Source of the DNA: Chimonanthus salicifolius
Taxonomy: Eukaryota; Streptophyta; Magnoliopsida; Laurales; Calycanthaceae
Reading direction: 5' to 3'
NCBI GenBank assembly: GCA_013350335.1
Contig: CM023532.1
Coordinates: 34,721,708 to 34,785,707 of the forward strand
Length of the DNA stretch: 64,000 nucleotides
The notes beneath the pieces were generated by a model. That model worked only from the letters and a program-made list of their open reading frames with translations, did no database searches and was not told the DNA's origin. The position numbers were made by a program, and so were the translations under genes. Below are positions 21,440-33,020 of this stretch, piece by piece (positions within the stretch are counted from its first letter, which is position 1; every line of letters starts with the position of its first letter).

Positions 21440-23014
21440 AAAGAAATCTTATCAACCAAGCTCAACTTTTTTAAAATTTTCAAAAAAAAAAGAAAGAAGT
21501 GAAGACTCTTTTTACCATTTTTAAAATTTATTTTTTTAATAAAAGTTAGTAGAGTTATTCAAGAAGAAAATAATACCAACAGCCCAGGGCAGACTGAGCG
21601 ACCTGATCAGAGAATGTCAAGACAGAAAAATAGAGAGGCCCTGCAGGGCCCAAGCCCAGAGGGGAAAAGAGGCAAATAAACAAAACAGAGAAGTAAGCCG
21701 AAGCCTTTTTTTTTCCCCTAATATAATCCTAATTTGTTGATTTTTGTTGGAAAAAAATGAATGAAATTATTTTGAGTTTTTAGAGTGTTCACATGATTTT
21801 TTTAATTTTTTGACATTTGCAAGAAATTAAAGTTTTTATTAGAAAATTATGAATTGTAATAGAAATATAAATCGTTTTTTAGTACGAAGGGGAGAAATCT
21901 CCTTACAACCTTTGAGTGACGTTCCGCACCCACATGATATCCACCAATAAACGCCACGCTTCCTGAAGCGAGAATATTAAAAAATTGTGAATTGTAATAG
22001 AAATATAAATCGTTTTTTAAACCGCACCCACATGATAGCCACCAATAAATGCTACGCTTCCTGAAGCGAGAAGTTACTAGTTAAGCTCATGGGTGCAAAT
22101 ATCAGCCGATATGATACGGGTTTTCAGTTCTTTATCATATCGGCCAATACACATTGTATTGGATGTACCAGATATTTCTTCGTCGATATGGCCGATATAT
22201 CAGTGATATATATCGGTTGATATCCATAATATTGGTCTTTTAAAAAAAAAAAAAATTCAAAATGGTGGTGGGCCTGAGTTGATATCTCGGCCAATATCGG
22301 ACCAATATCGGCCGATATTTTTTTTTTTCAATTTTTTTTAAAAGCTTCCTTTTGGATTTTTTATTTATTTTTTAATTCAGAAAAATAACATAATAATAAA
22401 ATACCGATATTTAAAAAAAAAATACAAAAAAGGAGAGAGAATTTTAGCGGCCGAGATATCATATCCGCCGATATCTCGGTTTTGCCGAGATTTGCACCCT
22501 TGGTTGAACTACTCCATGTTGGGTTGAAATATAAATCATTTTACGGGATACAAGAGAAAATAAATTTATTTTTAAGTTTTTGCTAATATTGGTTCTGCAT
22601 TTTTTAGAATGTTTGGACAATTTTCAATTTCTATAATATAATTTATTAAAAGGACCCCTTTTTATAATAGATATATGCTCACCATTTTCTATTTTCATTA
22701 TTTTCCTTAAAAGTCAAAACATTCCTTTTCTTGATAATAATTATCATCGTTATCATACTAATTTATCATATTCCTTTTAAGATCTTAATTTCGAATTGCT
22801 TGATCTCAAACTACTGAATCATAAACAATATTATATAATCTTACCATTGATATTACAAGGAAAATAGTTAATGGTTGGATTCTTAGCCGCCTGATTCACC
22901 GCAGCTTCGCTAATGAGTTGTTGCTTCGATCCCATCGTTCTTCCGAACTGCAACGCATGAATAAGTAGTACCCAGATCTATTCCGATCGTCAAACCTTCG
23001 ACTTTGCCGGCCAT
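21440..23014 (-). pseudogene. Decayed HSP70 unit: intron remnant plus broken exon 1
   Basis: From about 21440 the sequence matches the intron of the HSP70 genes: 'CTTATCAACCAAGC' near 21448, and 'GACATTTGCAAGAAATTAAAG' near 21810 compared with 40528. At 23014..22865 (minus) a first exon starts [19 protein letters not shown]. It is missing an internal part of about 65 bases, between the segment around Lys-Asn-Asp-Gly and the segment around Leu-Ile-Ser-Glu-Ala-Ala. No exon 2 follows. Two repeats are inserted: a short direct duplication around 21845-22075 and a hAT-like MITE at 22088-22502. Confidence 0.65.
22088..22502. mobile_element. hAT-like MITE of the 'ATCGGCCGATAT' family, 415 bp
   Basis: Ends CATGGGTGCAAATATC and GAGATTTGCACCCTTG are inverted. 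The flanking 8-mers GTTAAGCT (22080-22087) and GTTGAACT (22503-22510) agree at six of eight positions. It is rich in ATCGGCC palindromes and has no ORF. Confidence 0.7.
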
Positions 23015-23922
23015 GGAATTCATTCTTGAAGAGAAATGGGATATGAAATTCTAAGGTAAGCAGATGAGAAGAAGGAAGATAGGAAGCTCACAGCAACCAG
23101 ATTCTTTCCGGAGGTATGTGATATTGTGAGATTTTTCCTTCCATTTCCCATCTCATTTTGTGAATATAAACGATCACTCTCTCCAAACAAGAGATCTTTT
23201 ATTTATAGAATTATATTCAATTATAAGAAGATAAAATAATGTAATCGAATTCAAAATAGTTCAAATCAATTTTTTTTTTTAAGATTTCAATTTTTTTCCT
23301 GTCAATTTCAACTATACTTTCAATTTCGTTTTGAAAAAAAAAAAAGATGATAGTTTTTTGAAAAAAAAATAATTTTTAATTACAAAGTGGATGTGTTATG
23401 TTAGCAAATCCATGGGTATAAATCTTGGTGTATCGACTGATATTTTCACCTCTGTACAAATCATATTATAAGAAATATGAAACATTAATTTAGAATGAAA
23501 TTTCTAACCTCTTATTAAAAAAATATTAATTTAAAATCATAAAATTAAACGAAAATGACTCATAAGAAAGATTTTGATTTAGATGTGTTGAAATTCGATA
23601 AAAATCCTATAATAATTATCTTTTATTAAATAAATATCAATATTTGATATATTTTTTTAAGATTATATTTTTTCGTTGAACTACCACATGTATTAAAAAT
23701 ATCAGCTTGCATCTTTATAGTGAATTCTCAGGGAGAAAAAAAAGGATAAGCGGGGTGGAGAATGACCCCAAGAATTGAAGTTATTTTTGTTCTATAATAA
23801 ATGAGTTATTAAATGATTTTTAATATATTGTCCTGAATTTTTAATGTTTTTAATAATGATTCTATATTTATTTATTTATCTACATAAATTTAATGTTTTT
23901 ATAACCATGTATTTGTCGGTAG
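23015..23922. other. Upstream flank of the extra first exon, unit A side
   Basis: This matches 34175-35032 and 54466-55322 over nearly all its length, so it is part of the repeated HSP70 unit. It has no ORF of its own. A TATA-like TTTATAGAATTATA lies near 23201. Confidence 0.6.
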
Positions 23923-23930
23923 CTTCACAG

Positions 23931-24427
23931 CAAAGGTCCAAATATCGGCCGATACATATCGTATCGGCCGATATATATCGGTTTTTTTAAACCGAGTAAT
24001 ATCGGCCGATATTCGGTCCGAAATATCGGTCACAATATCGGCCGATATTCATAAATATCGGTATTTAATTTTTTTTTTTTTAAAACACCGATACGGTTTT
24101 TCGCGGTTTTTACACGGTTTTTCGTGGTTTTCCACGGTTTTCCAGGGTTTACGGTTCTCAGGAGTGTTCACGGTTTTTTGCGGTTTTTGCGTTTTTCACG
24201 GTTTTCCACGGTTTTTCGCGGTTCAGGGTTTACAGTTCTCAGGGGTGTTCACGGTTTTTTGCGGTTTTGTCACGGTTCATCACTGTTTTTTGCGGTTTTT
24301 TCACGGTTCCGATATCAGAGGAGAGAGAAAATGCCGATATCGGTATGAGAGATAAAATTATTGGCCGAAATATCGTCCGTATCGCATATCGACCGATATA
24401 TTGGCCGAGCCAATTTTTGAACCCCTG
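23931..24427. mobile_element. hAT-like MITE with perfect 8-bp duplication, 497 bp
   Basis: It is flanked by CTTCACAG at 23923-23930 and 24428-24435. The orthologous positions in the other two units (about 35028 and 55318) show a single CTCCACAG and no element, so the unfilled site is visible. Ends CAAAGGTCCAAATAT and ATTTTTGAACCCCTG (imperfect inverted repeats) surround ATCGGCC palindromes. An internal minisatellite of CACGGTTTT/CGCGGTTTT units runs from about 24095 to 24310. Confidence 0.85.
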
Positions 24428-24465
24428 CTTCACAGTACCACTTTAAAAGTTTTACATTTAATTCA

Positions 24466-26125
24466 TTAGAGAAAGACACGTGTCAGTCCTTAACGTCAAC
24501 CTTCAATTATCGGAAGAAGAAACCAAAGAAGTCAGGACTGGATCCCAAGAAACGTAAAGCGCTCTGCACTCAAAGTGGGGCTGTAATTTGGGTCAAGTTT
24601 TAATAAATTCATCTATAATCTATGTCACAACACATTGAACTGACTCAATTTGAATTAAAAAACTGATTTAGTAAACTCAAGTCAACTCAAATTTGTAATA
24701 ACCTTAACCCTATAGTTCGTTCGACTCGACCCGAGTTCAACCCTAGTTGTACTCGTTTGTTGTATGGTCGTTAGATTTCTAACGAAAAACCATTTCAGAT
24801 TCTTGAGTTTTGTATTGAAAATGCTATTTTTTCATCACATTGAGCTCAAGAAGTTCTAAAAATCCAACAGACCACCGATTTCAATACAGAAAATTCAACA
24901 TTTCTATAGCACCATCTAGGCATTGGAAATGGAAAGAGAATACTACTAAAAGTCCAAGCTTTCAACGGCAGATTGGCGTAGATTTTGTTCTCCAATGGGG
25001 CTGCTGATGAGTCCTTAGAAGGTTTTGGGGAATCCGAAGGTTGGAATTTGAAGACTTTTGAGAAGGTTCAGAAGCTGTGTTTGTATTGGACTTGGAATTT
25101 TCCCTCAGAAAGAAATTCGAGTGTCGTTCCATAGTCCACTAGTCTATTTAAAAATTGTAATTCGCAAGCATAGTGGGCCCACTTCTGCTCTAAAGATACA
25201 CTCCATAAATAATATTTATCTTGTCACTCCAATTTTTTTTTCTTTTTTTAACGTTGGTTAAGATGGCCCTCTTATGGAGCTCTGGAGCACTTTAATTGAT
25301 TGTCTTGTGGATCACCATTCATTTTCTTTCTTATCTTCATTCAATGGCTTTCTAAGGGAAAGTTGTCGTTTAAAATTCTTTGGGGAATGGTTGGTCCGTA
25401 GAGAAATAGATTTTATGGGAGCTTCGTGGTGTGAGTTTGCCACCATTTTGTTGCGTGAAGGTATCCTCCACAGCGGTCGGGTCAGATTGAGATTTAAAGA
25501 CTTCAACTCAATCTGATCTGAATTCAGTGTGGATTTTTTTCTTTCTCAACTCGATCTGAGTTGCAGCCCTAAATCAAAGCTTCAAAGATGAGAAGGAGAG
25601 TTGAGCGCTTTATAAATATCCTCATTTGTCTTTCAAAATCACCCAACAAAGCAATTCCATCAGTTTGTGACTGTAAGTTTCATCAGAGTACTAGGGTTGC
25701 AACTCGGGTCGGATGGGTTGGGTTTCTTAAAACCCAATCTAATCTGAGTTAATATATATGGAATCTGACGCGATCCAATCTGAATTCTCAATCCGAATTT
25801 CACAACCCGACTCGACCCGAATTCTAATATGAATTCTGACCCGACCCGTATTTTGAACCCATTTTAGACTAATTTTAGCCGGGTTAGGTCGGGTTAACTT
25901 ATAAAATCATCAACTCGATCTTACCCGAATTTCATACGAATTTTTATCTTCTCAGCCTGACCAGATCTGCTGACCCAAAATTCTTGATCCGACTCGCATA
26001 ATTTCTCTGAACGGGTCATGCGGGTCGGGCCAAAACCCAACCCGAGATGCAGCCCTACATCAGACCAATTCCAAATTCAATTTTCGCATTCCTTCTACTT
26101 ACCCGTTCCATCCAGTTAGTATAGC
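24466..26125 (+). pseudogene. sHSP promoter and leader relic, unit A copy
   Basis: Three blocks match the promoter and leader of the sHSP gene at 15672 in order: CACGTGTCAGTCCTTAACGT (about 24478), the TATA block GCGCTTTATAAATATCC (about 25603) with CAACAAAGCAATTCCATCA, and CAGACCAATTCC through TTCGCATTCCTT (from 26061). Small GGGCTGCAA-type repeats split the blocks, including one at 25688-26057. Past 26125 no sHSP coding sequence follows. It therefore looks like a promoter-leader fragment of a lost or transposed sHSP gene. Equivalent copies are at about 35068-36245 and 55358-56535. Confidence 0.7.
25688..26057. mobile_element. Small GGGTTGCAACTCGGG-type MITE
   Basis: Ends TAGGGTTGCAACTCGGG and CCCGAGATGCAGCCCTA are inverted repeats. 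CATCAGA is repeated on both sides (25681-25687 and 26058-26064). In the other two units the same site reads straight through (36187 and 56477), confirming an insertion specific to unit A. Confidence 0.75.
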
Positions 26126-28660
26126 AGAGTCAGAGTTGGAGGAAACAATGGTGTCTGAGCGTGATTAAATTACATTGATTACTGCCAGAAGAAATGTAGA
26201 AAACAATAGTGTCTTAATAAATTTAATATTGTTTATTTATTATTAAATAAGTTCATCTGACCTAGATACTTATAAATAGGTAGTATGGTTGGAGTCAAAT
26301 TCAGTCATTTCATATGTCCACCTGAACTTATTTAAAGAATAAGTTTACTAATTTTTTTTTTGTCGAAAGGGGTAAGTTCATTCAATTGGAGGGAAAAAAT
26401 CTCAAAAAAATATATAGGGTGCTCACTTCGGGAGTAAACAAAAGCAATTAATACCTACAATCCGAGTTAGGCAAAACATAAGAAAAGCCTCAAAGGAACA
26501 TTATAAATTAGTAAAGACTTCCGTATTAAAAAAAAAAAAAAAGATGGAATGAGAGTGCCAATATTGTTAGTCTAGAATTTAAGTTTAAAAAAAGGAATGT
26601 CATTTCTCCTTACAATCAACAGTAAAGCCTAAACTCTAAAGTCTCCTTATTGTAACTATGATGATAACATCCATAAGATAGTATTTTTTTTATTCTTAAT
26701 GCTAAAATACGTTTACTTTCAAATTTTGAGAATGAAAGTTACCTATATAATCTCTTAGGGTGTGTGAAAACTTCCATTCTGCACACATCGGATAAATTTA
26801 TAAAAGATAATCTTTCATTGAAGTCACTAGAGATTTAATTCATGACTTAAATCTTGCTTTTGTGTCAATCGTCAAGCCAATCCCTTAGAATTTATATACT
26901 TTTTATTTTTAGAATATTTATATACTTATCAAAATTTATACTACTTATTTGCTTGTGCAGTACTGACACTGTAGTTAAAATCGAGTGAAATATGGTTGAG
27001 GGATTGGGTTAAAGATGAATGAAATAAACAAGTGAAATTTAAATGAGTTAATGGAATAATATAAGTGAGATGGAGGGCTGGATCCAGGGATACAATAATC
27101 AGCCGGACTAAGATCTCGGTGGAATAATTTTCTCTCTCCTCAAATTTTTAGGGAATATTGGTATTTTTTTTTAAAATTTTTCTTTTTCATTTTTTTTGAA
27201 AAACAGCTAACTTTTTTAAAAATAATTAAAAAATTAGGCCAATATTTTACCGATACGAGAGAATATTAATTGAGATAACATCTGAACCTACGGGTGATAT
27301 TAAATATTTCTTTTAAAAATAAAATAAATTAATATCAGTCAATATTTAGACTATATCTCTCTGCCTGATACAATGTAGAATTCTGAATAATTATACACCT
27401 GCTTTTCTATTAACCCAAATATACGTAGTGTTACGTACCTTTTTAATGGAAACAAGAATGTGTTATAGTGAAATTACAATCTATTAATTAGAGAAAGATA
27501 GCAAACGAGAAAATCAACCGTTTCCCTTGAATTGTCATCTGAACTAATGGTACTCAACGAATGCATTAATGGGCTTATTTGGTTCATGAATGAAGTTGTT
27601 CGGTCATGGGTCTTGATCAACAAGGCCAATTAATGCATTAAATGGAATGGGTAGGGATTGGTGGTAAGCAATGAAAGGATTGAATGGGTTCTGGACGTGA
27701 CTGTGAGTGGATAAGGTGGGTAGACGTGGTGTGGGTATTGAGTGAGTGGACGTTGATGTCCAATTGGAAGAAAGGGGTGTTTGGGATGGAGGCAGCGTTG
27801 GTGCAATAGGGAAAAGAGGAAGAAAGAAGGAAGGTGTGGATGAAGGAGATGAGAAGGACGAATCTGGTAATGGATCTGATGGTGAGCGGCTGAAGATGGG
27901 TTGGAGGGAACCAGAACAACGTCTGAGCGTCGGAAAAACCAACCTGAGCAGCGCAACGGGCAGCAAGCGGTCCCAACGTCTGTTGGCTTGGGAAAAGCTC
28001 GACCCCCTGCTTGCAGACAGGGGTAGAGGATAAAACTCCGGGGTGCCGACGAACGCCGTCTACGGCAAGAGAACCACAGAAGAAGCAAAGAGAAGGAAGG
28101 GAAAAAAGAACTTGGAATCCACCGAGAGAGGTAATTGGGATAACCAAAACCAGTTTGAATTAATTAATCCATGGTTCAAGTTACAATACCGAAAAGGGTG
28201 GTTTCTATGGAATAAGCCTAAAACTAAAAATAAAAATAACACTAAAAACAAAAATGGAATAAAAAGGAAAATTAAAACAAAAATAACAAAACAAATAGGA
28301 ATTAAAAATAGTAATTGTTTATTGGAATCTTATTTTGTATGGATGTGAGAATTTATCATATGACACATTATTTTATAATTTTTATGGAATTGTAGGTATT
28401 TTTATTTTATTTCTTTTGTGATTTTTTTAATTAGTTAAATGCCAAAATGGTATAGTGTCTAAATGGGTTTGAGTTTAAATCAAGTAAATGAGTCCATTCA
28501 TTCAATAAATTGGATAAATGAATTTGTGTAGACTAGATTCCTCTATTTTTAAAGGGATTTACATTTAGGAGAGGTGACACACTTTATAAATGAGTGATAT
28601 AATTTGATTTGTCGACAGAAGACAGAAACATAATTAAAATCTACATTCTCTTCGTAATTA
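26126..28660. other. Non-coding part of the HSP70 repeat unit (unit A)
   Basis: Co-linear with 36245-38330 and 56535-58657. It contains a candidate LINE 3' tail in reverse orientation (about 26350-26540, with TAAGTTCATTCAA next to a homopolymer), a degenerate hAT-like MITE (27085-27367), and a 380-bp segment missing from the other units (about 27635-28018). ORFs crossing the last segment have no recognisable domain and are not called. Confidence 0.5.
27085..27367. mobile_element. Degenerate hAT-like MITE, unit A copy
   Basis: Starts CAGGGATACAATAATCAG and ends in CTCTGCCTG. It shares the AGATCTCGG and GATATT blocks of the MITE family. The orthologous copies at 37166-37421 and 57491-57748 show it predates the unit duplication. 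Confidence 0.5.
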
Positions 28661-28731
28661 TCAATTTTGAAATCTACCAAACTTGGCAAACACAACCTAA
28701 ACACACTCCTCTACAGAATACAAATCTAACC

Positions 28732-31700
28732 TTATTCTGAATTATAGAAATTCTCCACCGCCTCCTGCAACCCAGGGATATCTATACCAGTTACGGCGAG
28801 AAGAAGTTTGACAATTTTTACAGTAGCTGTAGCCACTTTCTTACCAGAGATTCTTCTTGAAGAGTTGACACTATCTAATGGTGCTGATCTTATTCTCGAA
28901 GAGTTGACACTATCTAATGCTGCTTTTAATAGAGCAAGTTGACCGGAGAACTCGACGTCGTAAAATTCGCAGTCTATAACCCGTTTGCTCTCTAACCAGT
29001 CTATGGTCTGTTGGATTGCTTCGTTCATTTTCTTTAAATCCTCTATAGCCATCTTGGATGTAATCTTATCGTCCGTTATTACAATTTTCAAGTTGTAGAG
29101 TAAACTCTCCAATTCATTCTTGGCTTCAGCGTTTCTCCTGTATTTTTCGTCCTCCTTTTTGTATCTTTCTGCATCCTGGATTATTTGATCGATCTCCTTT
29201 ACGCTAAACCTACCAACACAATCTTTGAGCGTGATCTCATTCTCTTTGGTTTCCGACTTGGCCCTGACGGTCAAGATGCCATCTTCGTCGACGCTGAAGA
29301 AGGCCATGATCGAACCTTGGCCCCTCGGAGCTGGAGGGATGCCGGTGATTGTCATCTCACCCAAGAAGATGTTGTCCATACTTCTCGCTCTCTCTCCCTC
29401 GAGTATTTTGAGCTTTATGCTAATCTGGTCGTCGTCTGCGGTAGCTATTTTTGTTTCCATCATGCACGGAATGGGCGTGTTCCGGGGTATCACAACGAAC
29501 ATGGTTCCACCTCTGACTGCCAACCCTAGTGAGAGAGGAGTGATGTCCATGAGTACCAGGTCCTTGAGGTTTCTCTCTCTCACACCACTCAAGTTGGCAG
29601 CCCGGACGGCAGCACCATAGGCGACAGCCTCATCAGGATTGATGTTTTTGCAGAGTTTCTTCCCATTGAAACAATCCTGCAACAGCTGTTGAATCTTGGG
29701 AATCCTCGTCGATCCTCCGACGAGCACGACGTCGTCAATGTCGTTCTTACTAATGCTTGCGTGCTTCAAACAGTCCTCAACGTGCTCAACGCACTTGGCG
29801 AAGAGGTCTCTGTTGCTCTCTTCGAATCTGGCACGAGATAAACAGGAATCCAAGTCAGTTCCATCATATAAGGCATCGATCTCAACTGTTGTTTGGGCGG
29901 TGGAGGACAGCAATCGTTTAGCCTTCTCGCACGACGTCCTCAACCTTCTGATCGCCCTTTCACTTCCTCTTATGTCTTTGCTGTGCCTTTTCTGGAATTC
30001 TCGAATGAAATGCTCCACCATTCGACTATCAAAGTCATCTCCTCCAAGATGGGTATCTCCCCCATAAGACTTCACCTCAAAGTTACCCTTTTCAATGGTG
30101 AGGATGGTGACATCGAACGTGCCACCGCCGAGATCAAACACCAGAACATTCTTCTTGCTCTTGCTCCCTATATTGTTGTCTAGGCCATAAGCAAGGCCGG
30201 CAGCAGCTGGTTCGGTAAGGATCTGGACGACGTTGAGGCCAGCCATAGTGGCAGCAACCTTGGTGGCCTGGCGCTGAGCGGAGTTGAAGTAGGAAGGAAC
30301 AGTGATGACTGCGTTTTTAACCTCAGAGCCAAGAAACGACTGAGCAATGTCACGCATCTTGCCGAGTATCATCGACGATATCTGCTCCGGAGAAAATTGC
30401 TTTTCCTTTCCCTCGCATTGGATGCCAATCATGGGCCTGCCAGCAGCGTCGGCAACCACCTTGCATTGCCAGAGCTTGTTGTTGATATCTTCCTGTACAC
30501 ATGTTTCGCTAAAAGCTCTACCCATCAAACGTTTTACACCTGATAAACAAATCATGGAATTCCTTATCGAACATGGTTTCATCGAAAATAAAAAATAATC
30601 CTCTGTAGACTTGCAAGTGTCGACCAAAAGAATTTCAGCGGTTGAATGAGTTTAGGCTGTCTTTCACTTTGAAAATTGCATTGGATATGATAAGGGATAC
30701 TTTAGAAACAATTTTTCAAGTTTGTCGTAATATAATGGCTGCCCGGTTTTTTTTTTTTAACCGACACAGACACGACGCACCAGTTTTCAGATATTTGTGA
30801 TAAATTACCCTTTTCCCCTCCCTTTGGACGATTCAGATCATTCCACTGAATAGATCGTAACGATCTTTCAACGAATCAAATGCGAAAAATTCTTTAAAAA
30901 TTTTATATAATAAAATGCCTTTTAAAATTTTAAAGTTATTTTTTAACCATTATTTAAAAAAAAAATCAAATTAAATATCAAGACTAATTACGATAATATG
31001 ATAAAAATACTTGAAAACTTTAAGGCCTTTTGACATTACTTAAAACACAGTGTTTTACAAATAAGGATATCCCTCAGTTGTGTTGAAAATATATTTGAGA
31101 GTGTCAAAAGACCTTAAAGTGTTAAAGTATTTTTATCAGATTATCATAATTAGTCTGGCTATTTAATTTAAGAAATTTTGAAAATACACAGTACTTAAAA
31201 AATAATTTTTTAAATAATAAAATTCCTTTTAAAATTTTAAAGTTATTTTTTAAGCACTGTGTATTTCTAAAATTTCTCAAATTAAATATCCGGACTAATT
31301 ACGATAACCATAAAAATACTTTGAAACTTTAAGGACTTTTGACACTCCCAAATGTGTTTTTGGCACAGCCGAGGGATACCTTTATTTGTAAAACATTGTG
31401 TTTTAAGCATTTGGGAGTGACAAAAAACTTGAATTCTTAAAGTATTTTTATCATGTTATCGTAATTAGTCTGGATATTCAATTTGAGAAATTTTAAAAAT
31501 ACACAGTGCTTAAAAAATAACTTTTTAAATAATAAAATCTCCTTTAAATCTTTAAAGTTATTTTTTAAGCACTGTGTATTTCCAAAATTTTTTAAATTAA
31601 ATATCCGGACTAATTACGATAATCTGATAAAAATATTTTAAGACTTTAAGGTCTTTTGACATTCCCAAATGTATTTTCGGTATAGCCGATGGATACTCTT

Positions 31701-32877
31701 ATTTGTAAAACACTGTATTTTAAGCATTTGAGAGTGTCAAACGACCTTGAATTCTTAAAGTATTTTTATCAGTCCATCGTAATTAGTCCGGATATTCAAT
31801 TTGAGAAATTTTGAAATTACACAGTGCTTAAAAAATAATTTTAGAATTTTAAAAGAGACTTTACTATTTAAAATTTTAAAGGAATTTCACTGTAGCATTC
31901 ATTCGTTGGAAGGATCGTTGCGATCCTTCGAATGATTCGACTAATCATCCAAAGGAACCGAAAATCGACTGAAATATCGTCCGAAGGATAAAATGCGAGA
32001 GGGCAAAATGGTAATTTACTCAGAAAATCTTAAAATTTGGGGATTTTTGTTGGGAAAAAAAGAATAAATTGATATTGAGTTTCTATAGAATTAATTGAAG
32101 ATGTCTTAACGCGGTTGATAGAGTTTTTAGAGTGTTTGCATGATTTTCTTAATTTTTTTGACATTTTCATGAAATGAAAGATGTTTATAAGAAGAATTTA
32201 TGAATTGTAATAGAAACAAGGGTAAAAAATTTGACCTGGCCGATAAATTTCTCTCCCCTCTTTTTTTTTAATATCGGTATTATTTTATTATTTTATTTTT
32301 TTTAAATTAAAAAAATAAAAAAAACTGAAAAAGAAACTTTTTTTAAGAAGGAAAAAATTAAAACGTAAATATCGGCCGATATTGGGGTGATATCGGCTGA
32401 CCCATTATCTTTTTTTTTCTTTTTTTAAATACCGATATAAATCATTTCGGCGGATATCGGACCGATATATATCACCGATATATCGGTCATATTGGCCGAA
32501 AAATAGACTGTACGGCCAATACAATACGTATCGGTCGACATGTGGACCCTGAATAGAAATATAAATCATTCTGAACGTAAATATCTTTTTATGTGTTTGC
32601 TAATGATGGTAATAATAACAATAACTCTTGATATTACATGGAAAATAGTTAATGAGAACTCACTGAAAATGGTGTTGGTTGGATTCTTAGCTGCCTGATT
32701 CACCGCAGCTTCGCCAATGAGTTGTTGCTCCTCAGTGAAAGCCACACACGAAGGTGTAGTGCGGTTTCCAAGATCATTTGGTATGATTTCGATCCCATCA
32801 TTCTTCCAAACTGCAACGCATGAATAAGTAGTACCCAGATCGATTCCGATCGTCAAACCTTCCACTTTGCCTGCCAT
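28732..32877 (-). CDS. HSP70: HSP70 gene A, cytosolic-type chaperone without EEVD, 673 aa
   Basis: An ATP-driven protein-folding chaperone. Exon 1 is 32877..32664 and exon 2 is 30539..28732. The 2.1-kb GT-AG intron splits the Ser codon after TNTIF (codon 72), the usual plant HSP70 position. The ATG at 32877 gives MAGKVEG. An in-frame GTG three codons upstream is not needed. The ATPase domain has [23 protein letters not shown] (about residue 200) and [13 protein letters not shown] (about 340). The segment [10 protein letters not shown] departs from the common RIINEPTAAA. The substrate-binding and lid domains follow. The C-terminus has LDSVNSSR twice, a basic stretch RRISGKK, then the hydrophobic segment [17 protein letters not shown]. 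It ends in FYNSE, without the EEVD used by cytosolic HSP70 co-chaperones. The intron carries a foldback element and a hAT-like MITE. Confidence 0.92.
30790..32040. mobile_element. Foldback element with three tandem palindromic units in the HSP70-A intron
   Basis: It shares the core of the 1455-3095 element: AATTACGATAA, TTTTACAAATAAGG, and AAGCACTGTGTATTT with its reverse complement. The core occurs in alternating orientation six times (near 30940, 31130, 31240, 31470, 31560 and 31790), giving three palindromes of about 310 bp in tandem. Outer arms contain GATCGTAACGATC-like sequence on the left (about 30855) and GATCGTTGCGATCC on the right (about 31913). No ORF. The ends are approximate. Confidence 0.7.
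32217..32551. mobile_element. hAT-like MITE in the HSP70-A intron, 335 bp
   Basis: It starts CAAGGGTAAA and ends GTGGACCCTG, between perfect 8-bp duplications AATAGAAA (32209-32216 and 32552-32559). The corresponding intron position in genes B and C (near 40570 and 60907) has the flank without the element. ATCGGCCGATA palindromes identify the family. Confidence 0.85.
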
Positions 32878-33012
32878 GGAATTCACTCTAGCAGAGAAGT
32901 GGGATATGATATTCTCTAAGGAAATAAAAAAAGGTAAGGAGATGAGAAGAAGAAAGATAGGAAGCTCACAGCAACCAGATTCTTGCAGGAAATTGAACCC
33001 AAGATTTCAATG

Positions 33013-33020
33013 TTTTATAG
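33013..33020 (-). promoter_or_regulatory. TATA box of HSP70 gene A
   Basis: CTATAAAA on the minus strand lies about 140 bases upstream of the ATG. The same box occurs about 140 bases upstream of exon 1 of gene B (near 53305). I found no well-phased heat-shock element close upstream, so strong heat induction is not evident. Confidence 0.5.

Noticed and set aside
27604..28147. Minus-strand ORFs of 120-169 codons rich in Ser, Pro and Thr
   Set aside because: Three overlapping frames of biased composition, no domain, no partner exon, and absent from the two sister units.
29185..30183. Plus-strand ORFs across HSP70 exon 2 (also at 38856-40229 and 59143-60556)
   Set aside because: Antisense shadows of the HSP70 coding frame.
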